A stretch of 64,000 bases of DNA from Bacteroidales bacterium (GTDB lineage: Bacteria > Bacteroidota > Bacteroidia > Bacteroidales > Muribaculaceae), in contig CAAGJW010000017.1 of the NCBI GenBank assembly GCA_900770215.1, positions 1 to 64,000 on the forward strand. Reading direction: 5' to 3'. The position numbers were made by a program, and so were the translations under genes. A model generated the notes under the pieces. It saw only the letters and a list, made by a program, of their open reading frames with translations. It was not told the DNA's origin and searched no databases. Position 1 is the first letter of the stretch. Every line of letters begins with the position of its first letter. Positions 43,529-51,958 of the stretch are shown here, in pieces.

Positions 43529-44749
43529 ATGTCACAGCAATTAGACATCGACCAAATCAGGGCCCAGTACCCTATACTCACCCGCAAGATCGACGGGCAC
43601 GACTTGATATATCTCGACAACGCTGCCACCTCGCAGACTCCGCGCTGCGTGGTGCAGGCCATCGAAGACATGTACTACATGCACAAGGCCAACGTGCATC
43701 GCGGTGTGCACACCATCTCACAGGAGGCTACCGACCGTGTCGAGGCCACGCGCGAGAAGGTGCGCGACTACATCAACGCCGGCTCCACGCAGGAGATTGT
43801 CTTCACCCGCGGCACCACCGAGTCGATCAACCTGGTAGCGTCGACCTTTGGCGACATGCTCTACAACGGCGACGAGATCATCGTCACGGCCATGGAGCAC
43901 CACAGCAACATCGTGCCCTGGCAGCTCATAGGGCGGCGCAAGCGAGTGCGCCTGCGCGTGGTGCCGGTGAGCGACCGCGGCGAGTGCGACCTCGATGCCT
44001 ACGAGGACCTGTTTACCGACGCTACCCGCTTTGTGGCGCTCACCCACGTGAGCAACGTGCTGGGCACTGTCAACCCCGTGAAAGAGATGATAGCCATTGC
44101 CCACCGCCACGGCGTGCCGGTGCTCATCGACGGCGCCCAGGCCATGCCCCACCTGCGTGTCGATGTCAGGGACCTGGACTGCGACTTCTATGCCTTCTCG
44201 AGCCACAAGATGTACGGGCCCACCGGCGTGGGCGTGCTCTATGGCAAGCACCACTGGCTCAACACCATGGCACCCTACCAGGGCGGCGGCGAGATGATAG
44301 GCAATGTCACCTTTGAGCACACCACCTTTGCCGACCTCCCCTTCAAGTTTGAGGCCGGCACGCCCGACTATGTCGACGTGGCCGCCTTCGGCGCCGCCAT
44401 CGACTACCTCAAGGAGCTGGGCGTGGAAAACATTGCCGCCCACGAGCACGAGCTTCTCGAGGAGGCCACCCGCGAGCTGCTCGAGATACCAGGCATGCGC
44501 ATCTTTGGCACCCAGACGGGCAAGGGCGCCGTCATCTCCTTTCTGGTGGGCGACATCAGCAGCTACGACATGGGCCTGCTGCTCGACAAGCTGGGCATTG
44601 CCGTGCGCACGGGGCACCACTGCGCCCAGCCCCTGATGCAGCGCTATGGCGTGCAGGGCATGGTGCGCGCCTCTTTTGCCGTCTACAACACGCTCGACGA
44701 GGTGCACCGCTTCACGGCCGCCGTCAAGCGCGTGGCCAGCATGTTCTGA
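43529..44749 (+). CDS. sufS: cysteine desulfurase SufS
   Basis: A 406-residue PLP enzyme that takes sulfur from cysteine for Fe-S assembly (class II desulfurase). It has YLDNAATSQTP, NVHRGVHTISQEATD, TRGTTESINLVA, EHHSNIVPWQL and DGAQAMPHLRVD. The PLP lysine is Lys227 in SSHKMYGPTGVG and the active cysteine is Cys365 in RTGHHCAQPLMQRYG. It is the last gene of the SUF unit. SufE or SufU is not adjacent. Confidence 0.96.
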   Translation: MSQQLDIDQIRAQYPILTRKIDGHDLIYLDNAATSQTPRCVVQAIEDMYYMHKANVHRGVHTISQEATDRVEATREKVRDYINAGSTQEIVFTRGTTESINLVASTFGDMLYNGDEIIVTAMEHHSNIVPWQLIGRRKRVRLRVVPVSDRGECDLDAYEDLFTDATRFVALTHVSNVLGTVNPVKEMIAIAHRHGVPVLIDGAQAMPHLRVDVRDLDCDFYAFSSHKMYGPTGVGVLYGKHHWLNTMAPYQGGGEMIGNVTFEHTTFADLPFKFEAGTPDYVDVAAFGAAIDYLKELGVENIAAHEHELLEEATRELLEIPGMRIFGTQTGKGAVISFLVGDISSYDMGLLLDKLGIAVRTGHHCAQPLMQRYGVQGMVRASFAVYNTLDEVHRFTAAVKRVASMF

Positions 44750-44783
44750 CCCCATCCCCGTTGCGTGTGCAATCGATTGAACA

Positions 44784-44875
44784 ATGCAGGCGATTGTGTG
44801 AGCGCCATTCCGTTGAGTGAGAGCCCCTCGATTGAATAGGCAAAAAACACACACAATCGCCTGCATTTTTATTTT
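44784..44875 (+). terminator. long-loop terminator of the suf operon
   Basis: A 17-bp stem, ATGCAGGCGATTGTGTG (44784-44800) with CACACAATCGCCTGCAT (44850-44866), encloses a loop of 49 nt. It is followed by TTTTTATTTTG. The loop is unusually long for an intrinsic terminator. Confidence 0.7.
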
Positions 44876-44905
44876 GCCGTGCGCAATGGCTGCACAGGTT
44901 GCCTT

Positions 44906-44913
44906 TACCTTTG
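44906..44913 (+). promoter_or_regulatory. -7 box upstream of hsdM
   Basis: TACCTTTG, about 210 nt upstream of hsdM. A second weaker candidate TAACTTTA is at 44997-45004. Confidence 0.4.
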
Positions 44914-45123
44914 CAATGCCAGGCAGGGCTCCTGCGCTCTCGGGCAGTCCGTGTAAAAATACTTGCCCACAGGCCGTGCTATTCAAGAAAAATGCTTAAC
45001 TTTATCATTCAAAACATGCTGACTGGTTGCTCTGTTTCGGCCCCCTGGCGCCTATATCCTCGCGCTGCAGGGCAGTAGTTGCCCGCATGTCAACATGTTT
45101 AACCGAAACTAAAATCAAGATAT

Positions 45124-46680
45124 ATGGTAACAGGCGAGATAAAAAACAAGATCGACCAGATATGGGACACCTTCCATGTGGCAGGCATCACCAATCCCAT
45201 CACAGTGCTGGAGCAGATGACCTACATCTTCTTTATGAAGCTGCTCGACGACAAGCAACTGCGCGAGGAGGCCAATGCACGCGACTTCGGGGTGGAGCTG
45301 CCCAACCCCACCTTTGTCGTGGGCAAGAAGTGGCTCAATCCAGCCACAGGGCAGGAAGTGCCCTACGAGAGCATGCGATGGTCGGTGTTTCGCAACACAG
45401 GCCCCGACAACATGTACGACATGGTGCGTCTCAACGTGTTTGAGTTTATCAAGCACATAGGCACTGGCGAGGAGAGCGCCTATAGCCGCTACATGAAGAC
45501 GGCCATTTTTCTCATCCCCAATGCCCGCACCCTGAGCATCGTGGTCGACGGCGTCGATGCCCTCGACATGAACCACCGCGACGCCATGGGCGACGTGTAT
45601 GAGTATATACTGGGCAAGATGGCTGCTTCGGGCACCAACGGGCAGTTCCGCACGCCCCGCCACATCATTGCCATGATTGTGCAGCTCATGCAGCCATCGG
45701 CCCAGGACTACATTTGCGACCCCGCCATGGGCAGTGCCGGCTTCCTGGTCGAGGCGGTGAGATACATCAACAGGCACGACACCCTCGCCTTCTATGAGCA
45801 AAGGGCCCTGGAGCACATCAAGACCTCGATGATCACTGGCTACGACACCGACCCCACCATGTTGCGCATAGGTGCCATGAACCTGCTGCTGCACGACATC
45901 ACGGCGCCCAACGTAGTGTGGCGCGACTCCCTCTCGGAGCAGAATGACGACTGCAACTGCTACTCGCTCATCATGGCCAACCCTCCATTTGCCGGCAGTC
46001 TCGACAAGGGCAACGTGAGCAAGACGCTGCTCGCCACGGTCAACACCGCCAAGACCGAGTTGCTCTTTCTCGCCCTCTTTGTGCGCTCGCTCGAGGTGGG
46101 CGGCCGCTGCGCCAGCATTGTGCCCGACGGTGTGCTCTTCGGCACCAGCAAGGCCCACATTGCCATGCGCCGCGAGCTTGTCGACCACCAGCAGCTGCGG
46201 GCCGTGATCTCCATGCCCAGCGGCGTGTTTAAGCCTTATGCCGGCGTGTCGACCGCCGTGCTTGTCTTCAACAAGACCAACTCGGGCGGCACTGGAAAGG
46301 TGTGGTTCTACGACATGCATGCCGACGGCTTCACGCTCGACGACAAGCGCGCACCATGCCCCGACAACGACATCCCCGATGTGGTGCACCGCTTCCTGCA
46401 CCTCGTCGACGAGGAGAATCGCACCCGCAAGGACCAGAGCTTCATGGTGCCCGTCGAGGAGATACGGGCTGCCGACTACGACCTATCGATCAACCGCTAC
46501 AAGGAAATCGAGCGCAAGCAAGTCGACTACGAGCCACCACAAGTTGTCATGCAGCGGGTTTTAAGCCGTCAAGCGACTATCACCGAGAAGTTGAACCACA
46601 TCAATTCCCTATTTGGCAATGAAACGGAGCAATGCAAGGCAATTGAGCCACTTGCCCACGGCCGAAGAATTGAAATGTAA
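45124..46680 (+). CDS. hsdM: Type I restriction-modification methyltransferase subunit
   Basis: A 518-residue N6-adenine methyltransferase that, together with HsdS, methylates the recognition site. The N-terminal HsdM bundle (KNKIDQIWDTFHVAGITNPI) is followed by the SAM-binding motif DPAMGSAGFLVEAVRY (near residue 200) and the catalytic MANPPFAGSLD (near 285, NPPF). The C-terminus ends with a short coiled stretch. It heads a same-strand operon with the DUF1016-N gene, hsdS and hsdR. Length and motifs are typical. Confidence 0.96.
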   Translation: MVTGEIKNKIDQIWDTFHVAGITNPITVLEQMTYIFFMKLLDDKQLREEANARDFGVELPNPTFVVGKKWLNPATGQEVPYESMRWSVFRNTGPDNMYDMVRLNVFEFIKHIGTGEESAYSRYMKTAIFLIPNARTLSIVVDGVDALDMNHRDAMGDVYEYILGKMAASGTNGQFRTPRHIIAMIVQLMQPSAQDYICDPAMGSAGFLVEAVRYINRHDTLAFYEQRALEHIKTSMITGYDTDPTMLRIGAMNLLLHDITAPNVVWRDSLSEQNDDCNCYSLIMANPPFAGSLDKGNVSKTLLATVNTAKTELLFLALFVRSLEVGGRCASIVPDGVLFGTSKAHIAMRRELVDHQQLRAVISMPSGVFKPYAGVSTAVLVFNKTNSGGTGKVWFYDMHADGFTLDDKRAPCPDNDIPDVVHRFLHLVDEENRTRKDQSFMVPVEEIRAADYDLSINRYKEIERKQVDYEPPQVVMQRVLSRQATITEKLNHINSLFGNETEQCKAIEPLAHGRRIEM

Positions 46681-46725
46681 GATTGAGATAATAGAAAACG
46701 ATGTTTCTACTTCAACATAATAAAG

Positions 46726-47226
46726 ATGAGCAAACAGGATAAAGAAACAAGGGCCGTGACTTCACACGACATCCATCTCGATGGTGACTATGCCACATGG
46801 ATAGCAGACTTGAAGCATCGCTACCGCACAGCGCAAGTCAAGGCGGCCGTGCGCGTCAACGCCGAGAAATTGCTTTTTAACTGGCAATTGGGACGCGATC
46901 TTGTGCTCAAAAGAGCTGAGCAACGCTGGGGAACGGGCGTGGTGGAGCAAGTGAGTCTTGATCTGCAACGTGAATTCCCTGGTGAAAAGGGATTTTCCTG
47001 TGCGAACCTTTGGTTTATGAAAAAGTGGTTTCTCTTTTATAGTAACGAGGATGCCATGCAAAAACTCTACCAACTTGGTAGAGAAATTGGCTCGCAAAAA
47101 CTCTATCAACGCATCAAGGATGCATTGCCCACTGGCGAGCAACTGCGTGAACGCATGGAGTTGCTACAAAAAGAATTGCGTAGAACTAAGCGACTATTTA
47201 ACAATCAGCACAATGACGATGAGTAA
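46726..47226 (+). CDS. standalone DUF1016 (YhcG) N-terminal domain protein
   Basis: A 166-residue protein. Residues about 20-110 match the DUF1016 N-terminal winged-helix-like domain: DYATWIADLKHRYRTAQVKAAVRVNAEKLLFNWQLG, then VEQVSLDLQREFPGEKGFSCANLWFMKKW. Full DUF1016/YhcG proteins have about 340 residues and end in a PD-(D/E)XK nuclease domain. Here the nuclease is replaced by a short, charged, helical tail (LRERMELLQKELRRTKRL). It lies inside the Type I operon between hsdM and hsdS, and its stop overlaps the hsdS start. An accessory, possibly regulatory or HsdS-binding, role is inferred from position only. Confidence 0.75.
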   Translation: MSKQDKETRAVTSHDIHLDGDYATWIADLKHRYRTAQVKAAVRVNAEKLLFNWQLGRDLVLKRAEQRWGTGVVEQVSLDLQREFPGEKGFSCANLWFMKKWFLFYSNEDAMQKLYQLGREIGSQKLYQRIKDALPTGEQLRERMELLQKELRRTKRLFNNQHNDDE

Positions 47227-48409
47227 ACATGGCTGGACATATAAGAAACTGGGAGACCTAACGACAACAATAAATGGCTTATGGACTGGTAAAAAGCCCC
47301 CATTTATAAATGTAGCAGTCGTGAGAAATACTAATTTTACAAAAGACTGCAAGCTTGATATGACCAATGTTGCATTTCTTAATGTTGAACAAAAACAATA
47401 TGTGACAAGGAAGTTATATCCTGGAGACATTATTGTAGAAAAGTCAGGTGGGTCTGATAAGCAACCCGTAGGTCGTCCGATTTTGTTTAATATAAGTGAT
47501 GGAGAATATTCATTTAGTAATTTTACGTCCACATTAAGAATTAGCACAAATGAAATAAGTTCGGCATTTCTTTATAAAGTTTTGTTTGCTAAATATCTTC
47601 AAGGTGTAACATGTAAGATGCAATCTAAAACAACAGGCATCCGCAATTTGAATTTTAAGGCATACAAGAGTTTGGAAATTCCGGTGCCGCCGATGGGGGA
47701 GCAGGAGGCGATAGTGGCAGAGCTCGACGAGATAAACAGTGCGGTTGATGAGCTCAAGCTGCAAGTGGCCGACCTCGGCACGCTCGCCCAGGCCACCTTC
47801 TACGACATGTTTGGCGACCCCGTTACCAATCCCAAAGCCTGGCCAGTAAAAAAACTCGGAGAAATTGCCCAGACTGGTACGGGGGCGACTCCGAATAGAA
47901 GGAAAAGCAAATCATATTATGGTGGTACTATTCCTTGGGTTAAAACAACAGAAGTGCACTATGATGATATTTTTGATACAGAAGAGAAAATAACAGATTT
48001 GGCAATTAAAGAAACAAATTGTAAAATTTACCCACCAGGCACAATCCTCTTGGCAATGTATGGGCAAGGGAAAACGCGTGGGCAGATTGCTAAAGTAAAA
48101 ATTTCGGCTTCAACCAATCAAGCATGTGCTGCCATTGAGTTGTATAATTCAAATTGCAATATTGATTTTATATATGAGCAGTTAAAACTCAAGTATTCGC
48201 AAATAAGGTCTATGGCAAGAGGTGGAAATCAAGCAAATTTGAACCTTAGGTTAGTGAAATCAATAGAAATAATTCTTCCTCCCATGCCATTGCAGCAGGA
48301 GTTTGCAGCAAGGGTCAAGGCGATAGAGGAGGCTAAGGCCGAGCTGAAGGTTCAGATGGTCGACATGCAGGCGTTGCTTGCCTCGCGCATGCAATACTGG
48401 TTTGACTAA
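47219..48409 (+). CDS. hsdS: Type I restriction-modification specificity subunit
   Basis: A 396-residue DNA-recognition subunit with the usual two halves. The first target-recognition domain covers about residues 1-150 and is followed by a conserved spacer helix (PPMGEQEAIVAELDEINSAVDELKLQ). The second domain starts WPVKKLGEIAQTGTGATPNR and ends with the second conserved helix (PPMPLQQEFAARVKAIEEAKAELKVQ). The two recognition domains are AT-rich, the conserved helices GC-rich, which shows mosaic exchange. The ATG at 47219 overlaps the DUF1016 stop codon. An ATG at 47213 is the alternative start. Confidence 0.93.
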   Translation: MSKHGWTYKKLGDLTTTINGLWTGKKPPFINVAVVRNTNFTKDCKLDMTNVAFLNVEQKQYVTRKLYPGDIIVEKSGGSDKQPVGRPILFNISDGEYSFSNFTSTLRISTNEISSAFLYKVLFAKYLQGVTCKMQSKTTGIRNLNFKAYKSLEIPVPPMGEQEAIVAELDEINSAVDELKLQVADLGTLAQATFYDMFGDPVTNPKAWPVKKLGEIAQTGTGATPNRRKSKSYYGGTIPWVKTTEVHYDDIFDTEEKITDLAIKETNCKIYPPGTILLAMYGQGKTRGQIAKVKISASTNQACAAIELYNSNCNIDFIYEQLKLKYSQIRSMARGGNQANLNLRLVKSIEIILPPMPLQQEFAARVKAIEEAKAELKVQMVDMQALLASRMQYWFD

Positions 48410-48462
48410 GCGGCCACGACACAACAGCAACATAGTATATCAATATTTTAAACATAACTGCG

Positions 48463-51400
48463 ATGAAAAACTTCGACTATATACGTGATCTTGCCGAGTA
48501 CATACCAGGCTTCAAGCAGCTGCACGCCTATTGCGACAAGGCCGAGTCGTTCCAGGCCACGCTGCCCGAGGAGAGCGCGAGCAATGCGCGCAAGGCGCTG
48601 GAGTGGCTCGTGCGCAACATGCTGCACATGAGCGGTGTGACTACCGATGTGCACACTTCGCTCAACGACATGCTGCACATGCCCGAGACCTATGCCTTTG
48701 TCAACAACGACTACAACCTGCGCCACGACATGAGCCGGGTGCAGCACATAGGCAACGCGGCCAGCCACTACGGCGGCCAGGAAGTGGGCCGCACCAAGGC
48801 CTACTGCTGCCTGCGCGCCCTCTACAATGTGGTGCAGGGCTTCTTGTATCGCTGGGAGGCAATAACCGACCCGCTGGTGCCCTTCAATGCCACGCTGGTG
48901 CCGCAATCGCTCACGGGCCCGGTAGTGGCGTCCTCGCCCGAGCCGCAGGTGGAGCCCACCGTTGTGAGCAGTGTGCCACCCGAGGCGGTAGAGCACCCGC
49001 ACGTGCCTGCCGCCCTGCCGCACGAGAGCCTTGAGAGCGAGGCCATCACCCGCAAGTATCTCATCGACTACATGCTTGCCGAGGCGGGGTGGGAGGTGCT
49101 TGCCGAGCGTGGCACCGTGCAGGCCGGCAAGGCCTGCATCGAGGTTGAGGTGGGTCACATGCCCACAGCCAGTGGCAAGGGTCGTGCCGACTATGTGCTC
49201 TATGGCCGCGATGGCAGGCCGCTGGCGGTGATCGAGGCCAAGGCCACTAGCCACGACGTGGGCGAGGGCCGCCAGCAGGCTTTGCTCTATGCTGCCGCGC
49301 TCGAGCAGCGCTATGGCGTGAAGCCGGTGGTGTATTACTCCAATGGCTTCCATACTATGGTGATCGACCGCCTGGGCTACACCGACCGTCAGGTATACTC
49401 CTTTCACTCGGCCGACGACTTGGACCGCCTTGTGCAGAAGCAGGGCCGTGCCCAGATGCACGACTTGCGCATCAATCCCGCCATCACCGACCGCGACTAC
49501 CAGCAGACGGCCGTGAAGAGCATCGTGGAGTGGTTCAATGCCAAGCACCGCCGCGGCTTGCTGGTGCTCGCCACGGGCACGGGCAAGACGCGCGTGAGTA
49601 TATCGCTGTGCGATGTGATGATGCGCAACGACTGGGTGAAGACCGTGCTTTTCCTTGCCGATCGCACCGCCCTGGTGGGGCAGGCCCACAGGAACTACGA
49701 GGCACTGCTGCCAGGCGTGTCGATGACGGTGCTCAGCGAGGACAGCGCCCCCAACTTGCAGGCCCGCATCATGTTCTCGACCTACCAGACCATGATCAAC
49801 TATATCAACAGCGACGAGAAAAACTTCAGCGTGGGTCGTTTCGACCTTATCGTCATCGACGAGGCACACCGCAGCGTGTTTGGCCGCTACGGGGCCATTT
49901 TCAACTACTTCGACTCGCTGCTCATCGGGCTCACGGCCACGCCGCGCGACGAGATATCCCGCAGCACCTACGACCTGCTGGGGCTCGACAATGGCGTGCC
50001 CAATTACAGCTACGACCTGGCCGAGGCCGTGCGCGACGAGTATCTTGTGCCCTACGAGACGCTGCAGTATCATTCCAAAATCATGGAGACTGGCATTAAG
50101 TGGGACGACCTGTCGCAGGCCGAGCGCGACCAGCTCGACGAGGTGTGGACCTATGAGAAAGTGCTTGCCGGCAAGAGCGATGATGAGGACTACCACCGCG
50201 ACATCGCCGCCCACGAGGTCTTTGACTACCTGTACAACACCGACACCGTCGACAAGGTGTTGCAGGAACTCATGACACGCGGGCTGAAGGTGAACAACGG
50301 CGAGGATATAGGCAAGACCATCATCTTTGCCATCAATCACCGCCATGCCGAGTTGATTGTGAAGCGATTTGGCGCGCTTTATCCCGAGAAGGGACCGCAA
50401 TATTGCCAGCTCATCGACAACAAGGTGAAATATGCCGACGACCTGATACTCAACTTTGCTCAAAGCGACAAAATGCCCCAGGTGGCCGTGAGCGTCGACA
50501 TGCTCGACACGGGCATTGATGTGCCCTCGATACTGAACCTGGTGTTTTTCAAGCGGGTGCGTTCCAAGATAAAGTTCATGCAGATGATAGGGCGCGGCAC
50601 GCGCTTGTGCAAGGGCCTCTTCAACAAAAAGAACACAGAAGATGACACCGACAAAAGCAACGACAAGACAAAGTTCTATATCTTTGACTGGTGCAACAAC
50701 TTTGAGTACTTTGCCGTCAATGCCCGTGGCGCCGAGCCAGTCGAGATAAAGTCGCTCACCGAGCGCATCTTCTCTTTGCGCCTCGATGTGGCATGGGTCT
50801 TGCAAGATGCCGAGCATCAGGAGCGGGAGGCCGACAAGCGCCTGCACGATGAGCTCAAGACCTTGCTGTGCAACCAGGTGGCAAGCCTGAGCAGGGCACG
50901 CATCGACGTGAGAGAGAAGCTGGATTGCATCGAGCCCTATCGCGACCTGCAGGCCTGGGAGTGCCTGAGTGCAGTGGATGTGGCACGCCTCAAGAACATA
51001 GCCTACCTGCTGCCTCGCTCTGTAGAGGATGTAGCGGCCAAGAAATTTGACGTGATCATGCTCACCCTGCAGCTCTCCAAGTTGAATGGCACCGCCGATG
51101 CCGGCCGCCCGCAAGCCAGCGTGATAGCCTTGGCCAAGCGGCTTGAGAAGAAAACCGTGATTCCGCTGGTGAAGACGCGGCTCGACACGCTGCGCGAGGT
51201 ACAGACTGCCGACTTCTGGCAAAATTGCACCGTCGACCGTCTGGAGCGCGTGCGCAAGGAGCTGCGCGACCTTATGCACCTACTTGAGGAGGACCGCAAG
51301 GGCCGCAAGTTTGTGATCGACATCGACGACATCACCACAGGCACTCCTGGCGCTTCCGATCCCCCCGGCGTGCCTCGTGCCACCTATCAGGAGCGCTTGA

Positions 51401-51843
51401 TCGATTACTTGGCCAGCCACACAGGCAACGCCACGCTCAAGAAGATACAGCACCTTGAGCAGCTCACCGGCGACGACATCGCCGAATTGCAGCGCATATT
51501 GTGGGAAGAATTGGGCACGCGCGAGGAGTACAACGCCATTGCGGGCCACATGCGCTATGGCAACAACGTGGCAGCTTTTCTGCGCTCGGTGTTGGGCATC
51601 GACCACCGTCGGGCCATGGAGAAGTATGGCGAGTTTATAAGAGCTGCCGAGCTCAACTCCCAGCAAGAACGTTGCTTGAAGGAGATACTCGATTATGTGA
51701 GCGTGAACGGCGACATCAGCACGAGCGTCTTTGTCGAGCCACCCTTTGCAGGGGTGGAATGGAGCGCTGTGTTTGGCGACCAGTTTGGCGGCTTGAGAGA
51801 TTTTGTCGCCAGGTTGCACCAGGTCATTTCGGCGCCGGCGTGA
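48463..51843 (+). CDS. hsdR: Type I restriction endonuclease subunit
   Basis: A 1126-residue subunit that translocates and cleaves unmodified DNA. The order is an N-terminal DUF4145-like helical domain (residues about 1-130), then a PD-(D/E)XK-type nuclease region with ADYVLYGRDGRPLAVIEAKA (D...E-x-K). Next come two RecA-like helicase lobes with Walker A VLATGTGKTR (about 369-376), DEAH box VIDEAHRSVFGRYG (near 466), TATPRDE and MIGRGTRLCKG. A helical C-terminal domain (EcoEI-R type) ends the protein. All motifs look intact, so the system is probably functional. Confidence 0.96.
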   Translation: MKNFDYIRDLAEYIPGFKQLHAYCDKAESFQATLPEESASNARKALEWLVRNMLHMSGVTTDVHTSLNDMLHMPETYAFVNNDYNLRHDMSRVQHIGNAASHYGGQEVGRTKAYCCLRALYNVVQGFLYRWEAITDPLVPFNATLVPQSLTGPVVASSPEPQVEPTVVSSVPPEAVEHPHVPAALPHESLESEAITRKYLIDYMLAEAGWEVLAERGTVQAGKACIEVEVGHMPTASGKGRADYVLYGRDGRPLAVIEAKATSHDVGEGRQQALLYAAALEQRYGVKPVVYYSNGFHTMVIDRLGYTDRQVYSFHSADDLDRLVQKQGRAQMHDLRINPAITDRDYQQTAVKSIVEWFNAKHRRGLLVLATGTGKTRVSISLCDVMMRNDWVKTVLFLADRTALVGQAHRNYEALLPGVSMTVLSEDSAPNLQARIMFSTYQTMINYINSDEKNFSVGRFDLIVIDEAHRSVFGRYGAIFNYFDSLLIGLTATPRDEISRSTYDLLGLDNGVPNYSYDLAEAVRDEYLVPYETLQYHSKIMETGIKWDDLSQAERDQLDEVWTYEKVLAGKSDDEDYHRDIAAHEVFDYLYNTDTVDKVLQELMTRGLKVNNGEDIGKTIIFAINHRHAELIVKRFGALYPEKGPQYCQLIDNKVKYADDLILNFAQSDKMPQVAVSVDMLDTGIDVPSILNLVFFKRVRSKIKFMQMIGRGTRLCKGLFNKKNTEDDTDKSNDKTKFYIFDWCNNFEYFAVNARGAEPVEIKSLTERIFSLRLDVAWVLQDAEHQEREADKRLHDELKTLLCNQVASLSRARIDVREKLDCIEPYRDLQAWECLSAVDVARLKNIAYLLPRSVEDVAAKKFDVIMLTLQLSKLNGTADAGRPQASVIALAKRLEKKTVIPLVKTRLDTLREVQTADFWQNCTVDRLERVRKELRDLMHLLEEDRKGRKFVIDIDDITTGTPGASDPPGVPRATYQERLIDYLASHTGNATLKKIQHLEQLTGDDIAELQRILWEELGTREEYNAIAGHMRYGNNVAAFLRSVLGIDHRRAMEKYGEFIRAAELNSQQERCLKEILDYVSVNGDISTSVFVEPPFAGVEWSAVFGDQFGGLRDFVARLHQVISAPA

Positions 51844-51877
51844 GCGGGGCGGCAGTGGCGTTTTGTGGGGCGGGGGC

Positions 51878-51908
51878 TTGCTTGTTGTTGCTATTTTTGC
51901 TATCTTTA
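51878..51908 (+). promoter_or_regulatory. promoter of the aminopeptidase P gene
   Basis: TTG (51878-51880) lies 20 nt before TATCTTTA (51901-51908). A TATTTTTG box directly upstream (51892-51899) is an alternative -7 site. Confidence 0.45.
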
Positions 51909-51958
51909 CCGCAAAACATCACAGTTATAGTCATAACAACAAAAAATTATAAACTACT

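Larger units (their letters stand above)
44750..45123. other. intergenic region between suf and hsd operons
   Basis: It holds the suf terminator hairpin and a promoter-like box for the restriction operon. No gene is seen. Confidence 0.5.

Noticed and set aside
48448..51279. 943-residue minus-strand reading frame opposite hsdR
   Set aside because: Antisense of a gene with intact helicase and nuclease motifs; His/Val/Leu-rich with no domain.
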